This document shows, piece after piece, positions 33,542 to 41,475 of a DNA stretch of 41,475 bases. The translations under genes and the position numbers were made by a program. This DNA is from an uncultured Bacteroidia bacterium. GTDB lineage: Bacteria > Bacteroidota > Bacteroidia > Bacteroidales > UBA932. The stretch covers positions 1 to 41,475 of the forward strand of contig CADBPR010000079.1 of assembly GCA_902796555.1 (NCBI GenBank). The letters run 5' to 3'. The notes beneath the pieces were generated by a model that worked only from the letters and a program-made list of their open reading frames with translations, did not search any database and had not been told where the DNA came from. Numbering within the stretch: the first letter of the stretch is position 1; each line of letters begins with the position of its first letter.

Positions 33542-36436
33542 TTAGAAGGTTAATGAGGCACCCAGGGTGAACACCCTCGTCCGGGGATAATAGGTCAGCG
33601 GGGCAATGCCCGGAGCCAGGCCACCCAGCGAGACTTCGGGATCGACACCGCTGTAGCCCGTCAGAATGAACACGTTCTGGGCCGTCGCATAGACCCGCAG
33701 CCCTTTCAGGTAAGGGTTGTTCATCGGGATATCGTAAGCGACGGAGACATTGTCCAGCTTGAGGTACGTCGCGCTTTCGAGATATTTCGAGGAATAGACC
33801 ACGCTGCCGGTGAACTGCTGCTCGTTCAGCCAGGTGTTCTGGATATTCTGAAGGCCCAGGTTGGTGATGTTCTCATAGACACCGCGCATCTGGTTCAGCA
33901 CCTTGCCGCCGATGGCGGCACGCAGGGTGGCGCTCAGGCTGAAATGGCCGTAACGCAGGCTGTTGCTCCAGCCCAGGTTGAAATCCGGGAAGGCGCTGCC
34001 GAGCCGGACCCATTCGTTCTCGTCTTCGGTGGAGACGACGGCATTGCCGACCTCGTCCACGCCCTGATACAGCGGGCCGTAGAAGCTGCCCAGGCTCTCG
34101 CCTTCCTTCAGGCGCTGGGTATAGGCGCCGAGCGGGGTGTTCACCCAACCGATGCGATAGTCCTGGTCTTTGAATTCTTCGTTGGTGAATTTCACCAGTT
34201 TGTTGTTGTTGCGGGAGAAAATCAAGGTCGTATTCCATTCGAACTGCTCCGTCTTGACGGGGACGCCGCCCAGGGTCACCTCGATACCGCTGTTGCTGAT
34301 GGAGCCGACGTTGGTGAACAATGTCTTGTAGTCATACGGAGGCACCGGCACGGCATAGTGGTAGAGCAGGTCCGTGGTCAGGCGATAATAATAGTCGATG
34401 GTGGCGGTAAGGCGGCCATTGAAAACGGAGGCGTCGATACCGACGTTGAACTCGGCCTTCTTCTCCCAGCCCAGGTTCGGGTTGGCATTGTTGGCCGGCA
34501 CATAAGTGTTGTACCATTTTCCGCCCGAATAATATTTGCCGTTGGTGGCCATCAGCAGCAGAGACTGATAGTTGCTGAAATCCTGGTTGCCGGTGACACC
34601 GTAACCGGCGCGCAGCTTCAGCTCGTCCAGCCAGCCCACATCTTTCAGGAAAGGCTCCTGGCTGATGCGCCATCCCAGGCTGACGGCCGGGAACCAGCCC
34701 CATTTGTGGTCCTTGCCGAAACGGGAAGAGCCGTCCCGGCGCAGGGATACGGACAGCAGGTAGCGGTCTGCATAATTGTACATGGCCCTGCCGAAGAAGG
34801 CGATGTACCGGCTGCGGCTGCGTTCGGAATCCATGCCGGCCATGCCGTCCTGGAGCGCGTAGCCGGACCCGATGTTGTCCGTCTTGAAAAGGTCCGTATC
34901 GAAGCTGTAGTTGTCCATATAGGAGGAGCGGTCGTTGCGTTCCTGCCAGGTATAGCCAAGGACGGCCTGCACATGGTGGTCGCCGAAGTTGCCGGAATAC
35001 TGCAAGGTGCTCTCATACTGGAGGTTGCTGCCGACGGCGTTGCTGATTTCAGCCGTGCCCTTCTTGCCGGTTTCCCCGGGATAGTAGCGGGTCTTGTAAT
35101 CGCGGCTTTCGTAGCGTTCGCTGTTGAAGCTGATGAAGTTGTCCCACTTGAGGCCCTTGACCGGCTTGATGTTCAGGGTCGCACGGCCGTTGACGCCCAT
35201 CAGGTCGATGTCCGTCTCGCCCGTCCGCTCGTTGAGCATGGCCACGGGATTGTAGTAGTCCATGGCGGAGATGGTGAAATAGCCTCCGTTGTCCTTGTCG
35301 TTAGGGTCGTACACCGGTTCCGTCGGGTTGTGGAAGAAGGCCTGGCGGAAAATGCCGGAGCGGGTGCCGTTGTACTGGCGTTTGCCGTAGGTCAGGTTGT
35401 AATCCAGCGTCAGCCAGCCCTGGAGGGTCTCCTGGTGGATATTGGTCTTGAACAGATACTTGTTCGCATCGTTGTTCTTGAGCAGGCCCTGGTTCCTTTC
35501 GATGTTGACGACGGTCCGGTGCGAGAATTTGTCGCTGCCGCCGGCAATGGCGAGGCTGTGCCGATGGCTGAACGGGGTGCGGGTCACCTCCTTGAACCAG
35601 TCGGTTTCCGCTCCGTACAGGTAGGATTCCGGGCTGCTGACATGGACGCTCACCGCGTCGCTGAACTGTTTGGCCGTCAGCGGAACGGCGCGCGAGAGAA
35701 CGGTCTGCACGGAGACCTGGCCGTCATACTCGACGCTGGTCCGGCCGGCGCGGGCCCGTTTGGTGGTGATGATGATGACACCGTTCGTACCGCGCGTACC
35801 GTAAATGGCTGCGGCGGAACCGTCCTTGAGCACATCCATGCTCTCGACTTCCTGGAAGTTGATGCTGCTCAAATCGGCATCTACCACGCCGTCGATGATG
35901 ATGAGCGGTCCCTGACCGGCGCTGAGCGTGTTGGTACCGCGCAACAGGATCTCGAAGGAGCCATTCGGGTCGGCGCCATTGGGGTTGGTAATGGTCAGAC
36001 CGGCCACCTTGCCCTGCAACATGCCGGCGGGGCTGAGGAAGGCGCCCTTGTCGAAGTCTTCGCTGCGCAGGCTGGAGACGGACCCCGTCACCTCTTTCTT
36101 GGTGGTCGTACCGTAACCGATGGCGACCGCCTCGTTCAGCACGGTCGCGGCGGCCGGGGTCATGCGGACGGGATATACGGCGGCATCCCCGACGGTGAAC
36201 ACGAAGTCATCGTATCCCAGGAAAGAGACCGTAACCTCTTCGCCCTTGGCGGCTTTCAGGCTGTAGTTGCCGTTGTTCTCAGTCAGGGCATAGGCCCCGC
36301 TGCCCGTTACGAGGGAGGCCCCGGCCAGGGCTTCTCCCTTTTCATCGACAACCTTGCCGCTGATGCGGCCCTGCCCCCAGGCGGACAGACTGCCGACCAG
36401 GAGGAGTGTCGTCAATATTGTTCGGAAAGTTCTCAT
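33542..36436 (-). CDS. SusC/RagA-family TonB-dependent receptor without STN domain
   Basis: 964 residues from ATG 36436 (MRTFRT). The longer frame to 36490 overlaps the transporter gene and adds 18 residues before a clean signal peptide, so it was rejected. After the signal (ending LSAWGQ) comes a carboxypeptidase-regulatory-like domain (about 23-105, RISGKVVDEKGEALAGASLV), then a TonB-box-like NEAVAIGYGT, the plug with GQGPLIIIDGVVDADLSSI, and the barrel ending YPRTRVFTLGASLTF. The STN domain found in the other two SusC proteins is absent, which agrees with the lack of a sigma/FecR pair here and with control by the LacI regulator instead. Confidence 0.95.
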   Translation of the reverse strand: MRTFRTILTTLLLVGSLSAWGQGRISGKVVDEKGEALAGASLVTGSGAYALTENNGNYSLKAAKGEEVTVSFLGYDDFVFTVGDAAVYPVRMTPAAATVLNEAVAIGYGTTTKKEVTGSVSSLRSEDFDKGAFLSPAGMLQGKVAGLTITNPNGADPNGSFEILLRGTNTLSAGQGPLIIIDGVVDADLSSINFQEVESMDVLKDGSAAAIYGTRGTNGVIIITTKRARAGRTSVEYDGQVSVQTVLSRAVPLTAKQFSDAVSVHVSSPESYLYGAETDWFKEVTRTPFSHRHSLAIAGGSDKFSHRTVVNIERNQGLLKNNDANKYLFKTNIHQETLQGWLTLDYNLTYGKRQYNGTRSGIFRQAFFHNPTEPVYDPNDKDNGGYFTISAMDYYNPVAMLNERTGETDIDLMGVNGRATLNIKPVKGLKWDNFISFNSERYESRDYKTRYYPGETGKKGTAEISNAVGSNLQYESTLQYSGNFGDHHVQAVLGYTWQERNDRSSYMDNYSFDTDLFKTDNIGSGYALQDGMAGMDSERSRSRYIAFFGRAMYNYADRYLLSVSLRRDGSSRFGKDHKWGWFPAVSLGWRISQEPFLKDVGWLDELKLRAGYGVTGNQDFSNYQSLLLMATNGKYYSGGKWYNTYVPANNANPNLGWEKKAEFNVGIDASVFNGRLTATIDYYYRLTTDLLYHYAVPVPPYDYKTLFTNVGSISNSGIEVTLGGVPVKTEQFEWNTTLIFSRNNNKLVKFTNEEFKDQDYRIGWVNTPLGAYTQRLKEGESLGSFYGPLYQGVDEVGNAVVSTEDENEWVRLGSAFPDFNLGWSNSLRYGHFSLSATLRAAIGGKVLNQMRGVYENITNLGLQNIQNTWLNEQQFTGSVVYSSKYLESATYLKLDNVSVAYDIPMNNPYLKGLRVYATAQNVFILTGYSGVDPEVSLGGLAPGIAPLTYYPRTRVFTLGASLTF

Positions 36437-36446
36437 AATCAGCTTA

Positions 36447-37466
36447 TTATTGATTTCCAGCCACCACGATGCAAGCCAAGCCTGCCACAAAGAGGGCGAA
36501 CATCAGCGCCAGCAAGCCATAGACTTTCTTGTCCGATCCCTTGAACTCTTTCCAGACGAAGACGCCCCAGATGGCGGCAATCATCGGCGCACCCTGGCCC
36601 AGGGCATAGGAGACGGCCGCACCGGCCTTGCCGGAAGCGATATAGCTGAAAGCCGTACCCAGGCACCAGATGGCACCGCCGAGCATGCCGACGAGGTGGG
36701 TCTTGGCATTGCCGGCGAAATATTGCTTGTAGGTAACAGGCTCACCGACAAAGGGTTTGCGCATCACCAGTGTGTTGAAGCAGAAATTGCTCAGCAGGAC
36801 GCCCAGGGAGAAGATGAAGATGGCGGTATAAGGCGTCACCTTTCCTGCGGCGGGATTGGCGAAGTTCTCTCCGTCCATGCCTTTCTGCACGAGGAAGAAG
36901 AACAGCGACATCAGCACGCCGGCGCAGGCGGCCAGAATCAGGCCTTTCTTGGAGGAGGTACTGTCCTCACCGTCAGCAGAAGCGGCTTTCTTGCCCGAGG
37001 CGATGCCGTTGCAGATAATCGCGAGCACGACCAGGGCCACGCCCAGGAACAGGAGGAAGGGGTCTCCCTTGGACACGCCGCCGAAATAGTTGAAAAAGAC
37101 GCCCAGCACCAGCGCGAGGCCCACGCCCAGCGGGAAGGCTACGGACATGCCGGCCAGGGATGTGGATGCGGACAGGAGAATGTTCGAAGCATTGAAGATG
37201 ATGCCGCCCAGGGCAACCCATCCGATGCTGGCCAGGCTGGCCTGAGAGAGGTCCTGGAGGAAGGGACGGCCTTCGCTGCCGATACTGCCCATCGTAAAGC
37301 AGAGTATCAGGGCGAACAGCACCATACCGATGACATAGTCCCAATAGAAAAGTTCATAACGCCAACTCTTGGCGGCTAGTTTCTGAGTATTTCCCCATGA
37401 CCCCCAACAGAGCATGGTAATCAGGCAGAATACAACTGCAAGCGAATAACTGTTAACGATGAACAT
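36447..37466 (-). CDS. GRP-type inner-membrane sugar transporter, probably for ribose
   Basis: 339 residues, strongly hydrophobic, with about ten membrane helices starting at VNSYSLAVVFCLITMLCWGSW. Motifs GGIIFNASNILLSASTSLAG and SVAFPLGVGLALVLGVFFNY recall the glucose/ribose porter (GRP) branch of the drug/metabolite transporter superfamily, which moves sugars by proton symport. A hydrophilic loop lies at about 155-180. It sits between ribokinase (13 bases upstream) and susC (10 bases downstream), which favours ribose as cargo, although the related rhamnose-type transporters cannot be excluded from sequence alone. It would bring the free pentose from periplasm to cytoplasm. Confidence 0.8.
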   Translation of the reverse strand: MFIVNSYSLAVVFCLITMLCWGSWGNTQKLAAKSWRYELFYWDYVIGMVLFALILCFTMGSIGSEGRPFLQDLSQASLASIGWVALGGIIFNASNILLSASTSLAGMSVAFPLGVGLALVLGVFFNYFGGVSKGDPFLLFLGVALVVLAIICNGIASGKKAASADGEDSTSSKKGLILAACAGVLMSLFFFLVQKGMDGENFANPAAGKVTPYTAIFIFSLGVLLSNFCFNTLVMRKPFVGEPVTYKQYFAGNAKTHLVGMLGGAIWCLGTAFSYIASGKAGAAVSYALGQGAPMIAAIWGVFVWKEFKGSDKKVYGLLALMFALFVAGLACIVVAGNQ

Positions 37467-37478
37467 AAGGCTTGGATT

Positions 37479-38384
37479 TTATTGATTATCAATTTCTTTT
37501 CTGTATGGGACAGAGGCCTGCGCCCCCATTCGCTGTACGGTCAGGGAAGCCGCCTTCGTCGCGAAACGGGCCGCGTCTTCCAAGGTTTTCCCTTCGGACA
37601 GGGCTACGCAGAGGGCGCCGCAGTAGGTATCCCCCGCCGCCGTGGTATCGACGGCCTTCACCTTGCAGGCCGGCACGAGTGCCGTGCCCTGCTCCGTGCA
37701 GATGAGGGAGCCTTTTCCGCCCATGGTGACGATGATGCGTCCGACGCCTTTTTCGCGCAGGACGCCGGCCGCCTTTTCCGCCGAGGCGGCATCGGTGACT
37801 TCGACTCCGGTATAGCGCGAAAGCTCCGTCTCATTGGGAATGAACAGCGACACATAGCGGAAAAGCTCTTCGGGCAGGTCGCAGGCCGGAGCCGGGTTAA
37901 GGACCACGGTGGCGCCGGCTTTGGCGGCGATTTCCGCAGCCCGGCACACGGAAGGAACCGGGATTTCCAGCTGCATCAGCAGAATCCCGCAATGCTCCAG
38001 CGCGCCACGGGCGGACTCGATGTCGTTCACCGTGACATCTGCATTGGCACCGGATGCGACGACGATGCAGTTTTCGGCATGTTCGTCCACCGAAATCAGG
38101 GCGACGCCGGAAGGCTGCTCCGAACGGCGGACCAGGCTGATGTCTATGCCTTCCGAAGCGTAGCTCCGAAGGCTGTTCTCACCAAAAATATCATTTCCGA
38201 CTTTGCAGAGGAAGGAAACGTCTCCGCCCAGACGGCGGGCTGCCACCGCCTGATTGGCTCCCTTGCCACCGCCACCCATGGTAAAGGCGCCGCCGAGGAC
38301 GGTTTCACCGGGTTTCGGAAGGGATTTCGTCTTGACGGTCATGTCAGTATTGCTGCTGCCCACAACCAGTATTTTGCTGCTCAT
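37479..38384 (-). CDS. rbsK: Ribokinase
   Basis: 301 residues, full length for PfkB-family ribokinase. The substrate-binding motif GGGGKGANQA is at 37-46, preceded by SSNTDMTVKTKSLPKPGET. The NPAP and PNETE motifs (163-166, 183-187) and the ATP/anion-hole motif DTTAAGD (246-252, catalytic Asp252) are intact, and the C-terminus has QRMGAQASVPYR. It phosphorylates D-ribose to ribose 5-phosphate for the pentose phosphate pathway. It is the first gene of the right operon and diverges from lacI across 141 bases that hold inverted repeats. Together with the transporter it defines ribose as the expected end product of the locus. Confidence 0.93.
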   Translation of the reverse strand: MSSKILVVGSSNTDMTVKTKSLPKPGETVLGGAFTMGGGGKGANQAVAARRLGGDVSFLCKVGNDIFGENSLRSYASEGIDISLVRRSEQPSGVALISVDEHAENCIVVASGANADVTVNDIESARGALEHCGILLMQLEIPVPSVCRAAEIAAKAGATVVLNPAPACDLPEELFRYVSLFIPNETELSRYTGVEVTDAASAEKAAGVLREKGVGRIIVTMGGKGSLICTEQGTALVPACKVKAVDTTAAGDTYCGALCVALSEGKTLEDAARFATKAASLTVQRMGAQASVPYRKEIDNQ

Positions 38385-38440
38385 AAAAGGATTAGATGTT
38401 AGATATCACCTCTAATTTACGCACTTTCAGCCCCTTGACG

Positions 38441-38456
38441 ATGCAAATAATTGCAT
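38441..38456. promoter_or_regulatory. Candidate operator 1 for the LacI-type regulator
   Basis: ATGCAA-ATAA-TTGCAT is a perfect 6+4+6 inverted repeat in the lacI/rbsK divergent spacer, 57 bases before rbsK and 70 before lacI. Its dyad symmetry fits a LacI-family dimer. Binding is inferred. Confidence 0.5.
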
Positions 38457-38487
38457 TTTTTCGGTCTTTATAAATCGTTTTTCTGCG

Positions 38488-38503
38488 CAAATTATTATAT
38501 TTG
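38488..38503. promoter_or_regulatory. Candidate operator 2 overlapping the lacI -7 box
   Basis: CAAAT-TATTAT-ATTTG is a perfect 5+6+5 inverted repeat whose right half is part of the lacI -7 element. Occupation by the regulator would block its own transcription. It shares the GCAAAT half-site with operator 1. Confidence 0.4.
38496..38503 (+). promoter_or_regulatory. -7 element of the lacI promoter
   Basis: TATATTTG matches TAnnTTTG exactly and lies 22 bases before the lacI ATG at 38526. A clear TTTG at the -33 distance was not found, so the promoter is likely activator-helped or weak. Confidence 0.45.
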
Positions 38504-38525
38504 TTGTCGCAAAATACTTTGGCAG

Positions 38526-39566
38526 ATGAAAACGGAAACATTGGCTACCCTATCCGCCCGACTGGGCGTATCCATCACGTCTATATCACGCATTATCAAT
38601 GGGAAAGCGGAAAAATACCGCATCAGTCCCGCCACGGAGGAACGGGTGATGCGGGAGGTACAAAGATGTGGCTATATGCCCGCCGGATTTGCGCAAAATT
38701 TGCGCAACCCGAGAAGCGGATTGGTCGGCCTGATTCTCCCCTCCGTATCCAATCCTTTTTTCGCCGATATGGCCGCCGTGATTATCTCCGAATTGTACCG
38801 AAGGCACTACACCACCATCGTGCTGGACTCGATGGAAGACGAGTCCGTGTTCCTGGACAGCGTCAAGACCCTGCTGAGCCGGCAGGTGGAGGGAATGATT
38901 GCCGTACCCTGTGGCGAGGACGGGACGCTGATGGAGGCGGTAGGGAAACACACGCCGCTGGTCCTGGTGGACCGCTTCTACAAGGATACGCAACTGTCCT
39001 ATGTGACGACGAACAACTACCAGGGCAGCCTCGAAGCCACCCGCTATCTGCTCGACTGCGGCCACACGCGCATCGCCTGCATCCAGGGGGCGACGGCTTC
39101 CATGCCGAACCAGGAAAGGGTCAGCGGCTATCGCGACGCCATGCGCGGCGGGGACAAGGAGGCGTGGATCAAGATTGTCGGCAACGAATTTTCCGTCCAG
39201 AACGGATATCTAGAAACCAAGCTGCTGCTGGCCGCCCAGGAAAGGCCCACCGCCCTGTTTGCGTTGAGCAACACGATTCTGCTGGGCGCCGTCAAGGCCA
39301 TCCGCGAGGCCGGGCTCCGCATCCCGAACGACATCTCGCTGATAGCCTTCGACGACAATCTGTACATGGATTATATGACGCCGGTGATTACCCGGGTCAG
39401 CCAGCCGGTCACGGACATGGCCTTTCTCGCGACGAAGCTGCTGGTGGATTCGCTGGGCAACGACGCCCACGGCGGGTCGCAGCTGCGCCTGTCCCCTACC
39501 TTGATTCACGGAGGGTCCGTGTCCATTCTCAGTGCCGGCCCCGAGATAGGCTCCACGGAGATATAA
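38526..39566 (+). CDS. LacI-family transcriptional regulator of the ribose/ARH operon
   Basis: 346 residues from ATG 38526 (MKTETLATL). The open frame from 38451 would add 25 residues in front and remove the promoter, so it was rejected. The N-terminal helix-turn-helix is LATLSARLGVSITSISRIING (about residues 5-25), followed by the hinge region and a type-1 periplasmic-binding-protein fold with GLVGLILPSVSNPFFADMAA, LVDRFY, and ISLIAFDDNLYMDYMTPVIT. It is the only plus-strand gene of the accessory region. Divergence from rbsK indicates it controls that operon, with ribose or ribose 5-phosphate as possible effector. It ends 64 bases from the end of rpoC, convergently. Confidence 0.92.
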   Translation: MKTETLATLSARLGVSITSISRIINGKAEKYRISPATEERVMREVQRCGYMPAGFAQNLRNPRSGLVGLILPSVSNPFFADMAAVIISELYRRHYTTIVLDSMEDESVFLDSVKTLLSRQVEGMIAVPCGEDGTLMEAVGKHTPLVLVDRFYKDTQLSYVTTNNYQGSLEATRYLLDCGHTRIACIQGATASMPNQERVSGYRDAMRGGDKEAWIKIVGNEFSVQNGYLETKLLLAAQERPTALFALSNTILLGAVKAIREAGLRIPNDISLIAFDDNLYMDYMTPVITRVSQPVTDMAFLATKLLVDSLGNDAHGGSQLRLSPTLIHGGSVSILSAGPEIGSTEI

Positions 39567-39572
39567 AAGAGA

Positions 39573-39603
39573 CTGGCCGAGCATCTTATCGATGCAGGGC
39601 CAG
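39573..39603 (-). terminator. Hairpin between convergent lacI and rpoC, probable rpoC terminator
   Basis: CTGGCC (39573-39578) and GGCCAG (39598-39603) enclose GCATC-TTATC-GATGC, giving a stem of 6 plus 5 bp with a small internal loop. On the minus strand it is followed by TCTCTTTTATAT, so it may end rpoC transcription. On the plus strand no T-run follows. Confidence 0.5.
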
Positions 39604-39630
39604 CCCCTGAAATCATGCGGAAGCGCTCCG

Positions 39631-41475
39631 CTACAGATCGTTCATCTGGGCTTCGAAGTCTTCCTTGCTGCTCACCACAATGTCCTGGAAGTCCTTCTGG
39701 CCGGTACCGGCCGGAATCAGGTGACCGCTGATGACGTTCTCCTTCAGGCCTTCCAAGGTGTCGACGCGGGCGCGGATAGCGGCCTCGCTGAGGACCTTGG
39801 TCGTCTCCTGGAAGGAAGCGGCGGAGATGAAGCTGTCGGTCTTGAGGGCTGCACGGGTAATACCCTGGAGCACCTGGATGGCCGTAGCCGGCTTGGCATC
39901 ACGGGCGACCATCATCTTCTTGCCCTGACGCTCCAGCGAGTCGTTCTCATTCTTGAGATCGCGCGCGGAGATAATCTGGCCGATGGTGTAACGCTCGGAG
40001 TCGCCGCTGTCCATGAGGTAGTACTTCCCATAGATATCGTCGTTGGTATCCATGAATACCCACTTGTCCACCAGTTCCTCCGGGAGGAATTCGGTGTCGC
40101 CCGGATCCTGAATCTGGACCTTGCGCATCATCTGGCGGACGATGATTTCGAAGTGCTTGTCGTTAATCTTCACGCCCTGCAGGCGGTACACGGCCTGGAC
40201 CTCGTTCACAATATACTCCTGCGCCTTGACGGGGCCGAGCACATTGAGGATGTCGGAAGGAGAGGTGCCGCCGTCGGACAGACGGGTACCGGCCTTGACA
40301 TAGTCGTTCTCCTGTACCAGAATCTGCTTGGTCAGCGGGACCAGGTAGTGCTTCTCGACACCGGACTTGTTCTTCACCGTGATTTCGCGGTTACCGCGTT
40401 TCACCTTGCCCAGAATCACCTCACCGTTGATTTCGGAGATGATGGCCGGGTTGGACGGGTTGCGGGCTTCGAACAGCTCGGTCACACGCGGCAGACCGCC
40501 CGTGATATCGCTGGACTTACCGATGGCGCGCGGAATCTTGATGATGATGTCGCCCACGTTGGCCTGCTGGCCGTCCGTAGCGGTGACATGGGCACCTACC
40601 GGCAGGTTGTACTGCTTGAGGACCGTGCCTTCTTCGTTCACAATCAGGATGGACGGGTTCTTCGTCTTGTCGCGGGACTCGATGATGACCTTGTCGCGGT
40701 TGACGGAGTATTCGTCGGCTACTTCCTCATGGAAGGTGCTGCCTTCAATCATGTTGTCGAAGCGAATCGTACCGGCGGTTTCCACGATGGTGATGGCGTT
40801 GTACGGATCCCATTCGCAGATGAGGTCGCCGTTCGACACAATCTCGCCGTCTTTCTTGTGCAGGACGGCGCCGTAGGGCACGTCGTACTGGGAGTAGGTG
40901 ATACCGGTGTTCTCATCGATGATGCGGAGTTCGGTCATACGGCTGACGACCACGTCTTCGACGCTGCCGTCTTCCTTCACCCGTTCAATCGTCCTCAGTT
41001 CGTCGAACTGCAGGCGGCCCTTGTACTTGGACTCGATGGAGGAGTCGGCAGCCGTGCTGGATGCCGTACCACCGACGTGGAACGTACGCAGGGTCAGCTG
41101 AGTACCCGGCTCACCGATGGACTGGGCGGCAATCACGCCGACCACTTCGCCCTTCTCGACCATGCGGCTGGTCGCCAGGTTGCGGCCGTAGCACTTGGCA
41201 CATACGCCCTTGCGGGATTCGCAGGTGAGCACGGAACGGATTTCGACCTGCTCGATCGGGAGGGTGTCAATCAGGTTGGCCACATCCTCGCGGATTTCCT
41301 CGCCGGCCTTGATAATCAGCTCGCCGGTCAGCGGGTTGAAGATATCGTGGACGGAAGTACGGCCGAGGATGCGTTCGCCCAGGGACTCGACCACCTCATC
41401 CTTGTTCTTGATGGCGGTGGCGATGAGGCCGCGGAGCGTGCCGCAGTCCTCCTCGGTGATGATCACGTCGTGGGA
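39631..41475 (-). CDS. rpoC: RNA polymerase beta' subunit, C-terminal 614 residues (gene runs off the right edge)
   Basis: The frame is open through the right edge of the window (it reads SHDVIITEEDCGT from 41475), so the 5' part lies outside; the stop is TAG at 39631. Diagnostic segments include the zinc-binding cysteines in VLTCESRKGVCAKCYGRNLA, the trigger-loop region GVIAAQSIGEPGTQLTLRTF, DITGGLPRVTELFEAR, and the conserved C-terminal QVLQGITRAALKTDSFISAA. This is core transcription machinery and marks the edge of the conserved chromosome. The active-site Mg motif would be upstream, beyond the window. A GTG at 41464-41466 is only an internal Val codon and not a start. Confidence 0.97.
   Translation of the reverse strand, partial: SHDVIITEEDCGTLRGLIATAIKNKDEVVESLGERILGRTSVHDIFNPLTGELIIKAGEEIREDVANLIDTLPIEQVEIRSVLTCESRKGVCAKCYGRNLATSRMVEKGEVVGVIAAQSIGEPGTQLTLRTFHVGGTASSTAADSSIESKYKGRLQFDELRTIERVKEDGSVEDVVVSRMTELRIIDENTGITYSQYDVPYGAVLHKKDGEIVSNGDLICEWDPYNAITIVETAGTIRFDNMIEGSTFHEEVADEYSVNRDKVIIESRDKTKNPSILIVNEEGTVLKQYNLPVGAHVTATDGQQANVGDIIIKIPRAIGKSSDITGGLPRVTELFEARNPSNPAIISEINGEVILGKVKRGNREITVKNKSGVEKHYLVPLTKQILVQENDYVKAGTRLSDGGTSPSDILNVLGPVKAQEYIVNEVQAVYRLQGVKINDKHFEIIVRQMMRKVQIQDPGDTEFLPEELVDKWVFMDTNDDIYGKYYLMDSGDSERYTIGQIISARDLKNENDSLERQGKKMMVARDAKPATAIQVLQGITRAALKTDSFISAASFQETTKVLSEAAIRARVDTLEGLKENVISGHLIPAGTGQKDFQDIVVSSKEDFEAQMNDL

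Noticed and set aside
33944-36544. Plus-strand open frame of 866 codons opposite the third SusC.
   Set aside because: Antisense shadow of an intact SusC gene.
38385-38460. A Bacteroidota promoter for rbsK on the minus strand.
   Set aside because: TTATTTG occurs within operator 1, but no correctly spaced TAnnTTTG could be found, so I do not mark a promoter although one must exist nearby.
38501-39610. Second plus-strand frame of 369 codons overlapping lacI.
   Set aside because: Out-of-frame reading of lacI; the true frame has the helix-turn-helix and sugar-binding fold.
39618-39632. Short hairpin GCGGA-AGCGC-TCCGC at the rpoC stop codon.
   Set aside because: No T-run follows and the larger hairpin at 39573-39603 is the better terminator candidate.

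Overview
The window looks like chromosome from a Bacteroidota species, most likely Bacteroidales. Three SusC/SusD pairs, many short lipoprotein signal peptides, fused-STN TonB receptors with ECF sigma/FecR partners, and promoters of the TTTG...TAnnTTTG type all point there. Two housekeeping genes frame the window, both cut by its edges and both on the minus strand: the 5' end of rpsO (ribosomal protein S15) at the left and the 3' part of rpoC (RNA polymerase beta') at the right. Between them lie about 39 kb of accessory nutrient-uptake genes. All are on the minus strand except one LacI-type regulator, so transcription reads from right to left.

Right block (about 24.4-39.6 kb): a plus-strand LacI regulator diverges from a minus-strand operon of nine genes: ribokinase, GRP-type sugar transporter, SusC, SusD, three secreted ADP-ribosylglycohydrolase-fold lipoproteins, a CE1-like esterase lipoprotein and a small lipoprotein, ending at a strong intrinsic terminator (24381-24412). 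The simplest reading is extracellular release of ribose from an ADP-ribose-, nucleotide- or ribose-containing substrate, ribose import, and phosphorylation by RbsK. Inverted repeats between lacI and rbsK are candidate operators.

Left block (about 0.2-24.3 kb): a second minus-strand run starts just past that terminator with a small secreted CBM9/DOMON-like protein. It then holds two tandem copies of one roughly 10-kb cassette. Each copy has, in transcription order, an ECF sigma factor, a FecR anti-sigma factor, an STN-bearing SusC, a SusD, a two-Ig-repeat plus CBM9-like surface lipoprotein, and two paralogous DUF4838-like lipoproteins (type B, then type A). The second copy's sigma gene overlaps the stop codon of the first copy's last gene (TAATG), so the cassettes abut exactly. 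The run ends with a DUF5107-TPR protein that has its own promoter-like sequence. No classical glycoside hydrolase is visible in these 24 kb. The four DUF4838-like proteins, with an invariant four-cysteine pattern, and the DUF5107 protein are the best candidate enzymes, and the substrate is unknown.

The main candidates for new biology are (i) the duplicated cassette with its quartet of cysteine-motif TIM-barrel-like lipoproteins, and (ii) the secreted ADP-ribosylglycohydrolase/ribose-salvage operon. No tRNA, rRNA, CRISPR array, transposase or prophage gene was seen. No gene-free stretch exceeds 300 bases.
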